Positions 1-12,500 of a stretch of DNA of 64,000 bases are shown here, piece by piece. How positions within the stretch are numbered: the first letter of the stretch is position 1; each line of letters begins with the position of its first letter. A program made the position numbers and the translations under genes. The notes beneath the pieces are model-generated. The model searched no databases. It was given only the letters and a program-made list of their open reading frames with translations, and was not told the DNA's origin. This DNA comes from Streptomyces sp. NBC_01275 (lineage in GTDB: Bacteria; Actinomycetota; Actinomycetes; Streptomycetales; Streptomycetaceae), in assembly GCF_026340655.1 (NCBI RefSeq), contig NZ_JAPEOZ010000001.1:9610001-9674000 (forward strand), in the 5' to 3' direction.

Positions 1-141
1 GGCGGCGTCCTTCGCGCGGGTCGCGTCGAGGTCGGCCACGGCGGCGACTCTCGCTCCGTTCACCACGCGATCGAGGCGGCGGACGTGATCGGCGCCCATG
101 TGTCCGGCGCCCAGTACGGCCACGCCCAGCAGGTCACCCAC
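1..141 (-). CDS. Inositol 2-dehydrogenase-like oxidoreductase, 5' end only
   Basis: Only the first 47 codons are inside the window; the gene runs off the left edge. The N-terminus reads [19 protein letters not shown], a Rossmann NAD(P)-binding GxGxxG motif of the Gfo/Idh/MocA family, followed by [18 protein letters not shown], the second beta strand with an acidic residue suited to binding NAD ribose. The start is GTG at 141, with a purine-rich GGAGGGAGA ribosome site just upstream. By resemblance it is likely an inositol or related sugar dehydrogenase, but the catalytic and substrate-binding half is not visible, so the substrate is not assignable. Confidence 0.75.
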   Translation of the reverse strand, partial: MGDLLGVAVLGAGHMGADHVRRLDRVVNGARVAAVADLDATRAKDAA

Positions 142-266
142 GTGCGTCTCTCCCTCCACGCCGACGATCACGCCGAAGCGTACGCCGGTGGGCGGAAGCA
201 GCCGAGGGCGGGAGCCCTTGACGGTCGGGGGTCCCTGACGGTCGGAGCCCCTGACGGCGGGCGGGG

Positions 267-1361
267 TCAGTACCGCAGCACGCCCGCGATCCGTTCCGCG
301 TCGCCCAGCGAGCCGTCCGGGACGAAGCGCACGTCGGCCCCCGTCTCCAGGCACTGCTCGACGATCTCGTCCACGATGTCGTCGCGGGCGTCGAGGTCGC
401 CGCTCGCGGCCGGGACGAGGTGGTCGCCGTCGTCGCGCACGGTGGTGCGGTAGTTCTCCTCGACGGCCAGCAGCCGGACCCGGCCCTCCCGGGCGCTCTG
501 CCAGAGCTCGTCGACGCCGGCCGCGAACACCCGGTGTCCGCGGGCGGAGTCGAGTTCCCGCCTCACGGCCGTGGTGTCCCGGCGGGCCTGCGCGTCCAGC
601 AGCGGGAGCATCGCCTGCCAGACGGCGTCGGGGGCGGCGTGGGTGAGACCGCCGTGCGGGACGTGCACCGCGTCCCGGGTGACCCCGCCGAACTCGTCCA
701 GCAGGGACAGGGCGGCCTGCTCGCCGGTGACGTACAGCGGCCGCGGGTCCTCGCGCAGCAGTCGGCCCATCGCGGTGTCGGCCTCGCGCAGGAAGTGGCG
801 GGTGTCCTCGTCGCGGAAGGTGCTGGGCTGGTCGCCGACGCGTTCCTGGCGCTCGGCGTCGAAGTTCTCCCGGCTCAGGGTCATCGGGAAGCCGCCGGTG
901 CGCCTCTCGGCGACCCGGTCCGCGCCGCCGTTCCACAGGGTGACGTGGTCGGCGGAGACCGACAGCACCCAGAACGGCCGCTCGGCGGCCTGCGCGGAGA
1001 CGAGGTTGCGGGTGAGGAAGGTGTCCGAGAGCACGACCCGCTCCGGCACCGGGCGGGCCAGCGACCACACCTGGTGCTCGCCCGGCGCGGCGAAGATCGC
1101 CAGGCCGTCCTCGGTGTGCGCCAGGTCCACCTCGGCCAGGGCCCGGTCGAGTTGGGCGGCGACGTCGGCGCGCCGTTCGCGGGTGACCGCCGGATCGGAC
1201 TCCAGCTGTTTCTTCGCCTCGGCCACGACGTTGCGCAGCCGGACCCGGTCCTGGGTGTTCTCGGGTTCGCGGCGGTGCGTCGGCGTCAGCACGGACACCG
1301 CGGGGTAGGGGCGCGGTCGGCGTAGTTCGGAGAGGGTCGCCTGGCTGAGTGCGTGCTCCAT
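267..1361 (-). CDS. baeRF-family (eRF1-like fold) protein
   Basis: A 364-residue soluble protein starting [15 protein letters not shown], with [12 protein letters not shown] near the N-terminus and [18 protein letters not shown] strands that I recognise from actinobacterial baeRF proteins (bacterial relatives of archaeo-eukaryotic release factor domain 1). Relatives are sometimes labelled chemotaxis protein in older annotations without support. The reading frame stays open about 36 codons upstream, but the upstream part is Arg-rich, without family resemblance, so I chose ATG at 1361. The family is proposed to act on ribosomes or RNA; no catalytic residue is assignable here. It is divergent from the fatty acyl-AMP ligase gene and shares the 306-bp intergenic region with it. 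Confidence 0.7.
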   Translation of the reverse strand: MEHALSQATLSELRRPRPYPAVSVLTPTHRREPENTQDRVRLRNVVAEAKKQLESDPAVTRERRADVAAQLDRALAEVDLAHTEDGLAIFAAPGEHQVWSLARPVPERVVLSDTFLTRNLVSAQAAERPFWVLSVSADHVTLWNGGADRVAERRTGGFPMTLSRENFDAERQERVGDQPSTFRDEDTRHFLREADTAMGRLLREDPRPLYVTGEQAALSLLDEFGGVTRDAVHVPHGGLTHAAPDAVWQAMLPLLDAQARRDTTAVRRELDSARGHRVFAAGVDELWQSAREGRVRLLAVEENYRTTVRDDGDHLVPAASGDLDARDDIVDEIVEQCLETGADVRFVPDGSLGDAERIAGVLRY

Positions 1362-1667
1362 AGCAGCACGATAGGCCTGATTCACCCTTCGGGCATTTGG
1401 TGCGAGCGGGGCAAGGTCGACAGTCGGTCGACGGCGTCGTGTCGTCGGTTCAACTCCATTTGGATACATAGGGTTTACTCGCGCTCGACCTTTTGCGCGG
1501 ATCGGCTGCTATGTTGTTACTCGTCGGTAGCAAGCTGGGCCGGCGGCAAGCCGTGTGGGGGGAAGGGCCCGGTGGCCGACCGTCCCGGGGTTCGGCCGGA
1601 CGTGTTGGTTGAATATCGAACTCCAGTTCCCCTCGCCTCCGCATCCAGACAGGTGAGACTCGTTCCT
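1362..1667. other. Divergent intergenic region upstream of the FAAL/PKS operon
   Basis: 306 bases without a convincing gene. They hold the likely promoter of the lipid/polyketide operon: a TATGTT hexamer at 1510-1515 that can serve as a -10 element, with no strong -35, and a 20-bp dyad directly overlapping it at 1514-1533. A ribosome site AGGTGAG ends 10 bases before the ATG at 1668. Confidence 0.5.
1514..1533. promoter_or_regulatory. Candidate operator: TTGnTAC-N6-GTAnCAA dyad
   Basis: The sequence TTGTTACTCGTCGGTAGCAA is a symmetric inverted repeat with identical outer blocks TTG-n-TAC and GTA-n-CAA around a 6-bp centre. It overlaps the possible -10 hexamer TATGTT, 135 bp before the FAAL start. 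The shape resembles TetR-family operators. No TetR gene lies in the cluster, so any regulator would be encoded elsewhere. Confidence 0.4.
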
Positions 1668-3428
1668 ATGGCTCGTTCCCTGGTCGATCTGCTGACCATG
1701 CACGCGACGCACCAGCCCGACCGAACCGCCTACCGCTATCTCGCCACGGGGGACTGTGACGGCGAGATCCAGGAGATCTCCTACGCCCGCCTGGCCGTCC
1801 GTTCCCGGGCCGTCGCCGCCTGGCTCCAGGAACGCGGCCTCGCCGGCTCCCGGGCGATGCTGCTCTACCCGCCGGGCCTGGAGTTCGTCTGCGGCTACCT
1901 CGGCTGCCTCGCGGCCGGAGTCGTCGCCGTGCCCGGCGTGCCCCCGCAGGGCCGCTCGCACAACCACCGGGCGCTGACCCGGATGAAGCGCCTGATCGCC
2001 GACGCGGACGCCAAGGTGATCCTCGGCGGCCGCGAAGTGATCGCCGCCCTCGGCGAGACGGCCGAGCACCTGCCCGAACTCGACGAGATCACCTGCGTGG
2101 TCACGGAGGACATACCCGACGAGGCGGCCGCGTCCTGGCGCGAGCCGGACCTCGCCGACGACTCGGTCGCCTTCCTCCAGTACACCTCGGGCTCCACCTC
2201 CGCCCCGCGCGGCGTCGTCGTCACCCACGGCAACCTGACGGACAACGAGCGGATCATCGCCGCACGCATGGGGCACACCCCGGACGTCATCGCCGCCCAC
2301 GACGGCGAGATGTTCGTCAGCTGGCTGCCCGTGTACCACGACATGGGCCTCATCGGGCCGGTCCTGAACACGGTGTACCTCGGCGTCACCGCCACCCTGT
2401 TCTCCCCGCTGCACTTCCTCCAGCGGCCCGACCGCTGGCTCACCGCGATCAGCCGCTACCGCCCGCACACCAGCGGCGGCCCCAACTTCGCCTACGAACT
2501 CGCCCTCAAGCACGCCACCCCCGAACTCCTCGACGGCCTCGACCTCGGCTCGTGGAAGGTCGCCTTCAACGGCGCCGAACCGGTGCGCGCCGCCACCCTG
2601 CGCCGGTTCGCCGAGACCTTCGCCCCCGCCGGCTTCCGCCGCGAAGCCCTCTACCCCTGCTACGGGCTGGCCGAGGCCACCCTCCTGGTCACCGGCGGCA
2701 CGGTGGGCGCACCACCGGTCCTGCACGGCGGGAACGGGCACGGGAACGGGGAGGTGGACAGGGGCGGGAACGCGGAGGGACACGGCGGCCGGAACGAGGA
2801 CGTGGCCGCCGTCGGCTGCGGGCGACCCGCCGACGGCGTCACCCTCGTCATAGCCGACCCCGAACTCCGCCGCGAGCGGCCCGAGGGCGAGGTCGGCGAG
2901 ATCTGGGTCCAGGGCGCGAGCGTCGCCCGGGGCTACTGGCGCAACGCCCTCGCCACCCGCGAGCACTTCCGCGCCACCCTCCCCGGCCACGAGGGACGCT
3001 TCCTGCGCACCGGCGACCTCGGATTCCTGCGCGACGGCGAGCTGTTCGTCACCGGCCGGCTGAAGGACCTGATGGTCGTCGACGGACGCAACCACTACCC
3101 GCAGGACCTCGAACTGTCCGCCGAGACGGCCCACCCCGCACTGCGGCCCGGCTGCACCGCCGCGTTCTGCGTCGACAGCGGGGTGGAGGGCGAACAGCCG
3201 GTGCTGGTCGCCGAGTTGGCCCCCGACGCGGTCGGCGAGGCCGAGCAGGTCACGGACCTGATCCGGGCCGCGATCGGCGAGGCGCACGGACTGTCCGTGC
3301 ACGACGTCGTCCTGGTCGACCCCGGCACCATCCCCAAGACCTCCAGCGGCAAGATCCAGCGCCACGCCTCCCGCGCGGCCTACCTCGACGGCGCCCTCCG
3401 CGTGGTCGGCGCGGCCGTCGGCGGATGA
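1668..3428 (+). CDS. Fatty acyl-AMP ligase (FAAL)
   Basis: A 586-residue ANL-superfamily enzyme that should activate a fatty acid with ATP and pass the acyl group to an acyl carrier protein, most likely the N-terminal ACP of the adjacent PKS. Visible motifs: P-loop YTSGSTSAPRGVVVTHGNL from residue 172, SWLPVYHDMGLIG typical of FAAL/FadD32-like enzymes, YGLAEATLLVTGG, TGDLG near 450, GRLKDLMVVDGRNHYPQDLE hinge region, and C-terminal TSSGKIQR with Lys562. There is a Gly/Asn/His-rich low-complexity insert at about residues 355-380. Start ATG 1668 follows AGGTGAG. A hairpin (3437-3467) separates it from the PKS gene 91 bp downstream. A CoA ligase is less likely because a carrier protein is encoded immediately downstream. 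Confidence 0.88.
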   Translation: MARSLVDLLTMHATHQPDRTAYRYLATGDCDGEIQEISYARLAVRSRAVAAWLQERGLAGSRAMLLYPPGLEFVCGYLGCLAAGVVAVPGVPPQGRSHNHRALTRMKRLIADADAKVILGGREVIAALGETAEHLPELDEITCVVTEDIPDEAAASWREPDLADDSVAFLQYTSGSTSAPRGVVVTHGNLTDNERIIAARMGHTPDVIAAHDGEMFVSWLPVYHDMGLIGPVLNTVYLGVTATLFSPLHFLQRPDRWLTAISRYRPHTSGGPNFAYELALKHATPELLDGLDLGSWKVAFNGAEPVRAATLRRFAETFAPAGFRREALYPCYGLAEATLLVTGGTVGAPPVLHGGNGHGNGEVDRGGNAEGHGGRNEDVAAVGCGRPADGVTLVIADPELRRERPEGEVGEIWVQGASVARGYWRNALATREHFRATLPGHEGRFLRTGDLGFLRDGELFVTGRLKDLMVVDGRNHYPQDLELSAETAHPALRPGCTAAFCVDSGVEGEQPVLVAELAPDAVGEAEQVTDLIRAAIGEAHGLSVHDVVLVDPGTIPKTSSGKIQRHASRAAYLDGALRVVGAAVGG

Positions 3429-3436
3429 CAACGGCC

Positions 3437-3467
3437 GCCGCCGGTCCCCTCGTTCGGGACCGGCGGC
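3437..3467 (+). terminator. Hairpin between FAAL and PKS genes
   Basis: A 12-bp perfect stem (GCCGCCGGTCCC pairing with GGGACCGGCGGC) with a 7-base loop, followed by a pyrimidine-rich stretch without a clean T-run. It may partly terminate or adjust transcription between the ligase and the PKS gene. Confidence 0.5.
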
Positions 3468-3519
3468 GCCGCCCGCCGCCTTCTTCCTCTGTTCTTCTCT
3501 TCCGAGGACTCCCTGACAG

Positions 3520-6500
3520 ATGCCTGCGAACGCGTCCCCTCACCAGACCTCCGAGCCGTCCGTGACGACCGTCGAGGGCGTGCGCGCCTGGCTGGCCTCG
3601 GCCGTGGCCGAGACGGCCGACCTCGACCCGTCGGCCGTCGACCCACACCGTCCGATCGCCGAATTCGGCCTGGGATCCCGCCAGTTGGTGACCCTGGGCA
3701 ACGGACTCGCCGAGCAGGTCGGCCGCCCGCTGGACCCGTCCCTCGTCTTCAACCACCCGACGATCGCGGCGATCGCCGCCGCCCTCTTCGAGGAACGGCC
3801 CGCCGACCGCGCCCCCGCGCGGCAGCCGGAGCGTCCGGCCGGCGACGACATCGCCATCGTCTCCATGGCGTGCCGCCTCCCCGGCGGAGCCGACGACCCC
3901 GAGGCGCTGTGGCGGCTCCTGGACGCCGGACTGGACGTCGTCTCCGACGTCCCGGCGGGCCGATGGGACACCCACGGCCTGCTCGACCCGGACCCGGACG
4001 CCACGGGCAAGGCCTACACCCTGCGCGGCGGCTTCCTCGACGGCATCGACCGCTTCGACGCGCCCTTCTTCGGCGTCTCCCCGCGCGAGGCCGCCGCCAT
4101 GGACCCGCAGCAGCGCCTGCTGTTGCACACCGCCTGGGAGACCCTGGAACGCGCCGGCATCGTCCCGGACACGCTGAACGGCACCGACACGGGCGTGTAC
4201 GTCGGCCTGTACGACAGCGGATACCTCGCCGCGGCCTCCCTCGGGCAGCTCGACGGACACGTCGGCACCGGCTCCGCCTCCAGCGTGGCCTCCGGACGCA
4301 TCGCCTACACCCTGGGCCTCCAGGGGCCCGCGGTCACCGTCGACACCGCCTGCTCCTCCTCTCTGGTCGCCCTGCATCTCGCGGCGCGGGCGCTCGCCGC
4401 AGGCGAGTGCGACCTCGCCCTGGCGGGCGGCGCGACCCTGCTGGTGACCCCGCGCGGCCATGTCGAGTTCAGCCGGCTGCGCGGGCTGTCGCCGTCGGGG
4501 CGGTGCAGCCCGTTCTCCGCCGACGCGGACGGCGTGGTGTGGGCCGAGGGCTGCGGTCTGGTGCTGCTCAAGCGGCTCGCCGACGCCCGCCGGGACGGCG
4601 ACCGGGTCCTCGCCGTCGTCAGGGGCTCGGCGCTCAACCAGGACGGCCGCAGCCAGGGGCTCAGCGCCCCCAACGGCCCCGCGCAGGAGCGGGTGGTGCG
4701 GGCCGCCCTGGACGCCGCCGGGCTCCGGCCGGACGACATCGACCACGTCGAGGCGCACGGCACCGGCACCCGGCTCGGCGACCCGATCGAGGGCGGCGCG
4801 CTCGCCGCCGTCTTCGGGCCGGGCCGCCCCGCCGACCGGCCGCTGGTCGTCGGCTCCGTGAAGTCGAACATCGGACACACCCAGGCCGCCGCCGGCATCG
4901 GCGGGGTCATCAAGACCGTGCTCGCCCTCGCCCACGAGCGCATCCCGGCGTCCCTGCACGCGCACACCCTGACCGAGCACATCGCCTGGGACGGCAGCGG
5001 ACTGCGTGTGCCCACCGCCGCCGAACCGTGGCCGCGCCGCGCCGACCGGGTACGACGGGCCGGCGTGAGCGCGTTCGGCATCAGTGGGACCAACGCGCAT
5101 GTGGTCCTGGAGGAGGCGCCCGAGGACCTGGTCTCGGGGCAGACCCCCGGCTCCGACGAAGGCGAGCCGCCCGTCTCCCCAGGGGGCGAGCCGCCCGTCT
5201 CCCCAGGGGGCGAGCTGCCCGGCCCGACCCTCTTCCCGCTCTCCGCCCGCAGCCTCCCCGCCCTGCGCGGGCAGGCCGCGCGGCTCGCCGAGCGTCTGGC
5301 CGAGCGGCCCGAGTCGTCCCTCCCCGCCGTCGCCGCGACCCTCGCCCGGCACCGCACCCACTTCGCGCACCGGACCGTCGTCCAGGCCGCCGACCGCGCC
5401 GAACTCCTCGCCGCCCTCAGCGCGTTGGCCGGGGGACGGCCCGATGCCGAGCACACCGTCGGGCCCGAGCGGACGCCCGCGTCCGGCAAGGTGGCCTTCG
5501 TCTTCCCCGGCCAGGGAGCGCAGTGGGCCGGCATGGCCCGCGACCTGCTCGCCGCCGACCCGGTGTTCGCGGACGAACTCGACCGTTGCGACGGCGCCCT
5601 GCGCCCCTTCACCGAGTGGTCCGTCGCGGCCGTGCTGCGCGGCGACGCCGACGCCCCTTCCCTGGACCGGGTGGACGTCGTCCAGCCCGTGCTCTTCGCG
5701 GTGACCGTGTCCCTCGCCGCCGTGTGGCGGGCCCGCGGGGTCCGCCCGGACGCGGTGATCGGACACAGCCAGGGCGAGGTCGCCGCGGCCTGCGTCGCCG
5801 GCGCCCTCAGCCTCAACGACGCGGCCGCCGTCGTGGCCCTGCGCGGCCAGGCCCTGACGGCGCTGTCCGGCACGGGCGCGATGGCCCTCGTCGCCCTGCC
5901 CCGCACCGAGGTCGAGGACCGCCTCGCCGGCCTCGACGGCCGGGTCTGCGTCGCCGCCGTGAACAGCGACCGCGCCACGGTGATCGCCGGCGAGGCGGAG
6001 CCGCTCCAGGCCCTGCTCGACACGCTCGAGCGCGAACAGGTCTTCGTGCGCCGCCTCGAGGTCGACTACGCCTCCCACAGCGCCCAGGTCGAACGCGTCC
6101 GCACCGAACTCCTCGACGAACTCGACGGCGTCATCGCCTCCCCGACCTCCGTCACCTGGTACTCCACGGTCACCGGCGAACCCGTCACCGAGGACCTCGA
6201 GGCCGACTACTGGTACGCCAACCTGCGCGAGCCCGTCCAGTTCGCGCCCACCGCCGCGCGCATGGCGGCCGACGGATACCGCTTTTTCGTCGAACTCAGC
6301 CCGCATCCCTCCCTGTTGACCGCCCTGCACACCATCGACGAAGACCTCGTCGCCGTCGGCTCCCTGCGCCGCGACGCCGACGGGCCCGCCTGTCTGGACC
6401 GCGCGGCGGCCGAACTCCACGTCCATGGACGGCATCTCGACTGGCGCCGACTGGTCCCGGACACGGCCACCACGGTCCCGGTCGACCTGCCGACCTACGC

Positions 6501-9500
6501 CTGGGACGCACAGCGCCACTGGATCGAACCCGAGGGCGCGACCGGGACCGGCGGGCTCTTCGACCGCGCAGCGCACCCGTTGCTCGGCATCCAGTTGCAG
6601 TCGGCGGACGAGACCCGCTGGACCTTCCGGGGCGAATGGTCCCCGGCCACCGCCGACTGGCTGCCCGACCACGCCGTCTTCGGCCGGACCGTCGTCTCGG
6701 GCACGACCCTGCTGGAACTCTGCCGCGCCGCCCTGACCGCGGCCCGCCCCGACGAGCCCGCCGACGTCACCGGCCTGCTCCTCCTCGCCCCCCTGACGCT
6801 GCCCGCCACGGGCACGGTCGAGGTCTCCGTCGAGGTCGTCGCCGACGGTCCCGTCCCCGAGGTCACCGTGCACAGCCGCCCGCGCGGCCAGGAGGCCCCG
6901 GGCTGGACCCTGCACGCCACCGCCTCCTCGGCCGCCTCCGCCCCGACGCCGGCGGACCGGCCCCCGGCCTGGCCCGAGGACGCCACCCCGGCCTGGACGC
7001 CCGAGTCGTACGACCGCCTGACCGACGTCGGCATCGGCTACGGGCCCGCCTTCCGGGGCGTACGGGAGGCGGTGCGCACCGGGGACGGCGAGCTGCTCGC
7101 CCGGCTGTCGCTGCCGGTCGCCGCCCGGGACGTCGCCGACCCCTACCCGGTGCATCCGGCCCTGCTGGACGCCGCGCTGCATGTGGCCGCCGCGCTCGAT
7201 CCGTCCGACGGCCGGGTGCTGCTGCCCGTGGCGGTGGGCCGCTGCACCCTGGAGGGCGGCGGCACGGACCTCACCGCGTCCGTCCGCCGCACCGGCGGCT
7301 CCGCGACCGACCTCACCCTGGACGTCGCCCTGTGGGCCGCCGACGGCTTCCCGGCGGGCCGCCTGGAGGACGTACGACTGCGCGCCGTGACCCCGGCCGA
7401 CCTGAGCAGCGGATCGGCGAACGCCCGGCACCTGTACGAGCTCGCGTGGACGGCCGTGGACCCGGCGGCCGAAGCGGTCGGGTCGGGGGAGCGGGAGCGG
7501 TCCGAAGCGGTCGGGTCGGGGGAGCGGGAGCGGTCCGAAGCGGTCGTACGCTTCTGGCCGCAGCCCGAACCGGACGCCGAACCCGCGGCCACGGCCCTGG
7601 AGTTGGCCTCGGTCGCCCTGGACGAGCTGCGGACGCTGGTCGCCCTCGCGCCCGGCGAGGCGCCCGCCCGGACCGTCTGGGTGACCCGAGGCGCGATCGC
7701 GGCGGGCGAGGGGGACGCCGTGCCCGGCCTCGCCCAGTCCGTGCTGTGGGGGCTGGCCCGCAGCGCCCGCGCCGAGCACCCGGACCTCGGACTCACCCTG
7801 CTGGACGTCGAGGGTTCGGACGACTCCGCCAGTCCCGACTGCGCCGATGTCGTGTCCGCCGCCCTCACGCACGCGGACGAGCCCGAACTCGCCTACCGGT
7901 CAGGCGAGTTGCTCGCCCCGCGACTGATCAGGGCCCGTACGGCGGAGAGCGGGGGTCTGTACGTCGACGGCACCGTCCTGATCACCGGCGGGCTGGGCGC
8001 CGTGGGCCGGCACATCGCGCGGCTGCTCGCCGAACGAGGCGTCCGCCGACTGTTGTTGACCTCCCGTCAGGGGGCCGCCGATCCCCGTGCCTCCGCGGTC
8101 GTCGCCGAACTCGCCGCACTCGGGGCCGAAGCGGAGGCGGCGGCCTGTGACGTCACGGACCCGGTCGCCGTCGCCGATGTCATCGCCCGCGTGGGCGACG
8201 CGGCGCCGCTGCGCGGGGTCGTGCACTGCGCCGGTCTCCTCGACGACGGGGTGATCGCCGAGCTGACCCCCGAACGGCTCGCCCGAGTGCTGCGGCCCAA
8301 GGTCGACGGGGCCGTGCATCTGCACCGGCTCACCGCCGGGCTGCCGTTGGAGACGTTCCTGCTGGTCTCCTCGGCCGCCGGCGTCCTCGGCGCCGCGGGC
8401 CAGGGCAACTACGCGGCCGCCAACGCCTTCCTCGACCAACTCGCCCACCACCGGCGTGCCCAGGGCCTGCCCGGCGTCTCGGTCTCCTTCGGCGCCTGGG
8501 CCGGCGAGGGCCTTGCCGCCGAGCACGCCGACCTGGCGCGCATGGCCCGACAAGGCCACCGCGCCCTCACCCCCGAACAGGGCCGCGACCTGGTCGAACT
8601 CTCCCTGCGACGCGGTACGCCCCACCTGGTCGCCTGGGCCCTCGACCTGCCGCGCGTCCGGGAGACCGTGGGAGGGGCGGCGCTGTGGCGCTCGCTCCTG
8701 CCCGCACCCCGCACCGCCGGACCGGGCGGCGGCCTCGCCGACCGGCTGGCCGCGCTGCCCGAGGCCGACCGCGCCGACCGCATCCTCGCCCTGGTCCGCG
8801 AGGAGGCCTCCCGCGCCCTCGGCCTGCGCTCGGCCGACGCCGTCCGCCCCGACCGGCCGCTGCGCGAGCTCGGCATGGACTCCGTGACGGCCGTCGAACT
8901 GCGCAACCGCATCGCCGCCCGCCTCGACGCCAAGCTCCCGGCCACCCTCCTCTTCGACCATCCCACCCCCGCCCGGCTCGCCCGGCATCTGCTCGACACG
9001 GCGCTCGGCGGGCGCACGGCACGGCAGGCGGCCGGTGCCCGACCGGCCCGCGCCGCGACCTCCACGGCGACCACCGCCGGGATCGGCACGGCGACCGACG
9101 AGCCGATCGCGATCGTGGCGATGGCCTGCCGGCTGCCCGGCGGCGTCGACGACCCCGACGACCTGTGGCGGCTGGTCGCGGAGGGCCGGGACGCCGTCGG
9201 CCCCTTCCCGGCCGGACGCTGGGACGTGGCGTCCCTCTACGACCCCGACCCGGACGCGCCGGGCAAGACGTACGCCCGCGACGGCGGCTTCCTCGACGAC
9301 ATCGAGTCCTTCGACGCCGGCTTCTTCGGCATCACCCCGAAGGAGGCCGCCGCCATGGACCCGCAGCAGCGGCTGCTGCTGGAGACGGCCTGGGAGGCGC
9401 TGGAGCGCGCCGGCATCGTGCCCGCCACGCTCGCCGGCAGCACGACCGGCGTCTACGTCGGCATGTTCGGCAGCGACTACCTGGCCGGATCCCGCCTCGA

Positions 9501-12500
9501 CCAGCTCGACGGATACGTCGGCACCGGCTCCGCGCTCAGCGTGGCCTCGGGACGGCTCGCCTACGCCCTCGGCCTGCACGGGCCCGCCCTCACGGTCGAC
9601 ACGGCCTGCTCGTCGTCCCTGGTCGCCACCCACCTCGCGGCCCAGGCCCTCAGGTCGGGCGAGTGCGACCTCGCGCTCGCCGGCGGGGTCACGCTGATGG
9701 TGACCCCGCAGACCTTCGTGGAGTTCAGCCGGCTGCGCGGCCTGTCCGCCAGCGGCCGCTGCCGCTCCTTCTCCGACGACGCCGACGGCGCGATCTGGGC
9801 CGAGGGCGCCGGGATGCTCGTACTGAAGCGGCTGAGCGACGCGCGGCGCGACGGCGACGAGGTGCTCGCCGTGCTGCGCGGCACCGCCGTCAACCAGGAC
9901 GGGCGCAGCCAGGGCCTGTCCGCGCCCAACGGCCCCGCGCAGGAGCAGGTGCTGCGCCGGGCCCTCGACCTGTCCGGACTCGCACCCGACGACGTCGACT
10001 ATGTGGAGGCGCACGGCACCGGCACCGCCCTCGGCGACCCGATCGAGGCGAACGCCCTGGCCGCGGTGTACGGCGCCGACCGACCGCGGGACCGGCCGCT
10101 CCGGCTGGGCTCGCTGAAGTCCAACATCGGCCACGCCCAGGCCGCTTCGGGCGTCGCCGGGCTCATCAAGGTCGTGCAGTCCCTGCGGCACGGGACCCTC
10201 CCGGCCACCCTGCACGCCGACACGCCCAGCCGGCACGTCGACTGGGCGGACAGCGGGCTGTCGCTGCTTCAGGAGGCGCGGCCTTGGCGGACGACCGGGG
10301 AGCGGATCCGGCGGGCCGGCGTGAGCGCCTTCGGGATCAGCGGGACCAACGCGCACGTCATCGTCGAGGAGGCCCCGGCCCTCGCGACCCCGGCCCTCGA
10401 AACCCCGGCCCTTGAAAGTCAGGCCCCGGAAACCCTTGTGGAACCCGAAGTCCAGTCGGGCGAGCGGCTGTTCGTGCTCTCGGGACGCGGCGAGGCCGCC
10501 GTGCGCGGACAGGCGGCGCGGCTCGCCGCACACCTGACCCGGGACACCGACCTGTCGGACCTCGCTCACACCCTCGCCCGGCACCGCAGTCACTTCGAGC
10601 GGCGCGCGGCGATCGTGGCCGACGGCCGGGACGAACTGCGCACCGCCCTCGACGCGTTGGCGTCGGGCCGGGCGCCCGTGGCCGCGGCCCGCGAAGAGCA
10701 GAGCGGCAAGGTGGCCTTCGTCTTCGCCGGGCACGGCGGCCAATGGCCCGGCATGGGGCTGGAGTCGACGGCGGACTCGACGCCCGACTCGGCCGCCTTC
10801 CGCGCCGAGCTGACCCGCATCGACGAGGCGATCCAGCGGCACGTCGGCTGGTCCGTGCTCAACGTGCTGCGGGCACCGGAGGAGTTCTCCCCGCTGGAGC
10901 GCACCGAGTACCTCCAGCCGGCGCTGTTCGCCGTCAACGCGTCGCTGGCCGCCGCCTGGCGCGCCCTCGGCGTCACCCCGGACGCCGTCGTTGGACACAG
11001 CCTGGGCGAGATCGCCGCCGCGTACAGCGCGGGCGCCCTCACCCTCGACGAGGCCGTGACCGTGGTGACCGGACGGGCCCACGCGGTCGTGCCGCTGGTC
11101 GGACACGGCGGCATGATCGCCGTGGAGCTCCCGCACGCGGAGGTCGAGGAACTGCTCCTGCCCCACGCGGGTCGGCTGTTCGTCGGAGCGGTCAACAGCG
11201 CCGGCTCCACGGCCGTTTCGGGCGAGGCCGAGGCGCTGGCCGAGCTGCGCCGCGCGCTGGAGGAGCGGGGCGTCACCGTACGGCCGCTGTCGACGCCGTT
11301 CGCCTCGCACAGCCCGCTCATGGAGCCCCTGCGCGAGGAACTGCTCGACCGGTTCTCCGCCGTCAGCGGCACGCGGACGCCCACCCCGCTGTACTCGACC
11401 GTCCTGGCCGAGCCCGTGCCCGGCGACCGCCTGGACGCCGACCACTGGTTCGCCAACCTCCGTCGGCCGGTCCGCTTCGCGGACACGATCGCCCGCATGC
11501 TGGACGACGGGTACCGCTACTTCGTCGAGCTGAGCCCGCATCCCTCGCTCACCGCCGCCGTCGAGGCGGTGGCCGCCGAGGCCGGTGTGGACGCCGTCGG
11601 CGTCGGCTCGCTGCGCCGTCGGCAGGACGGACACGGCGTCCTGCTGCGCCGGGTCGGCGAACTGTACGCGGCCGGGCACGCACCGGACTGGGCGACGCTG
11701 TTCCCGCGGGGCCGCCGCCTCGACCTGCCCACGTACGCCTTCGACCGCGAGCGTCACTGGCTGGCGCCCGCACCGGCCACCGCGGCCGGCTCCTCCCCGC
11801 TGCTCGGGACCCATGTCGAGGCCAGCGACGAGCCCGACCGGCACCTCTTCCAGAGCGACCTCGACCTGCGCGACCGCCGCTTCGCCTATCTCGCCGACCA
11901 CCGGGTCACCGGCGAGGTCTGGCTGCCCGGCGCCGCCTTCCTCGACATGGCCCTGGAGGCCGCCGCAGCGCTCGGCGGCGGCGGTGAAGTGCGGCTGGCG
12001 GACGTGCAGTTCGTCCAGCCCCTGCGCCTCGCCGAGGACCGGCCGGTACGGCTGCAACTCGTTCTGCGGCCGGCCGAGAACGAGGGGAGCACCGAAGGCG
12101 GCTCCCGGGAGTTCGTCGTCTCCTCGGCGGCCGTCGGCGGCGGGGGCAGCCGTGGCGGTGGCGGTGTCGGGCGCTGGGAGCGTCATGTCAGCGGGCGGGT
12201 GGTTGCGACGGAGAGGCCACGGCCCGCCGACGCCGAGAGCCCGGACACCGTGGACGCGGACGTGGTCGCGGACGTGGTCGCGGACGCGGACTTGGACGCG
12301 GACTTGGACGCGGACTTGGACGCGGACTTGGACGTGGGCTTGGGCTTGGACGTGGGCTTGGACGCTGTGCGCGAGCGCTGCACGGAGAGCGTCGAACTGG
12401 CACCGGTCTACGCCCAACTGGGCGCCCTCGGCATCGACTACGGCCCCGCCTTCCGCACCCTGGAGTCGGCCCGCCGTTCGGACACTCTCGCGGTCGGGCG

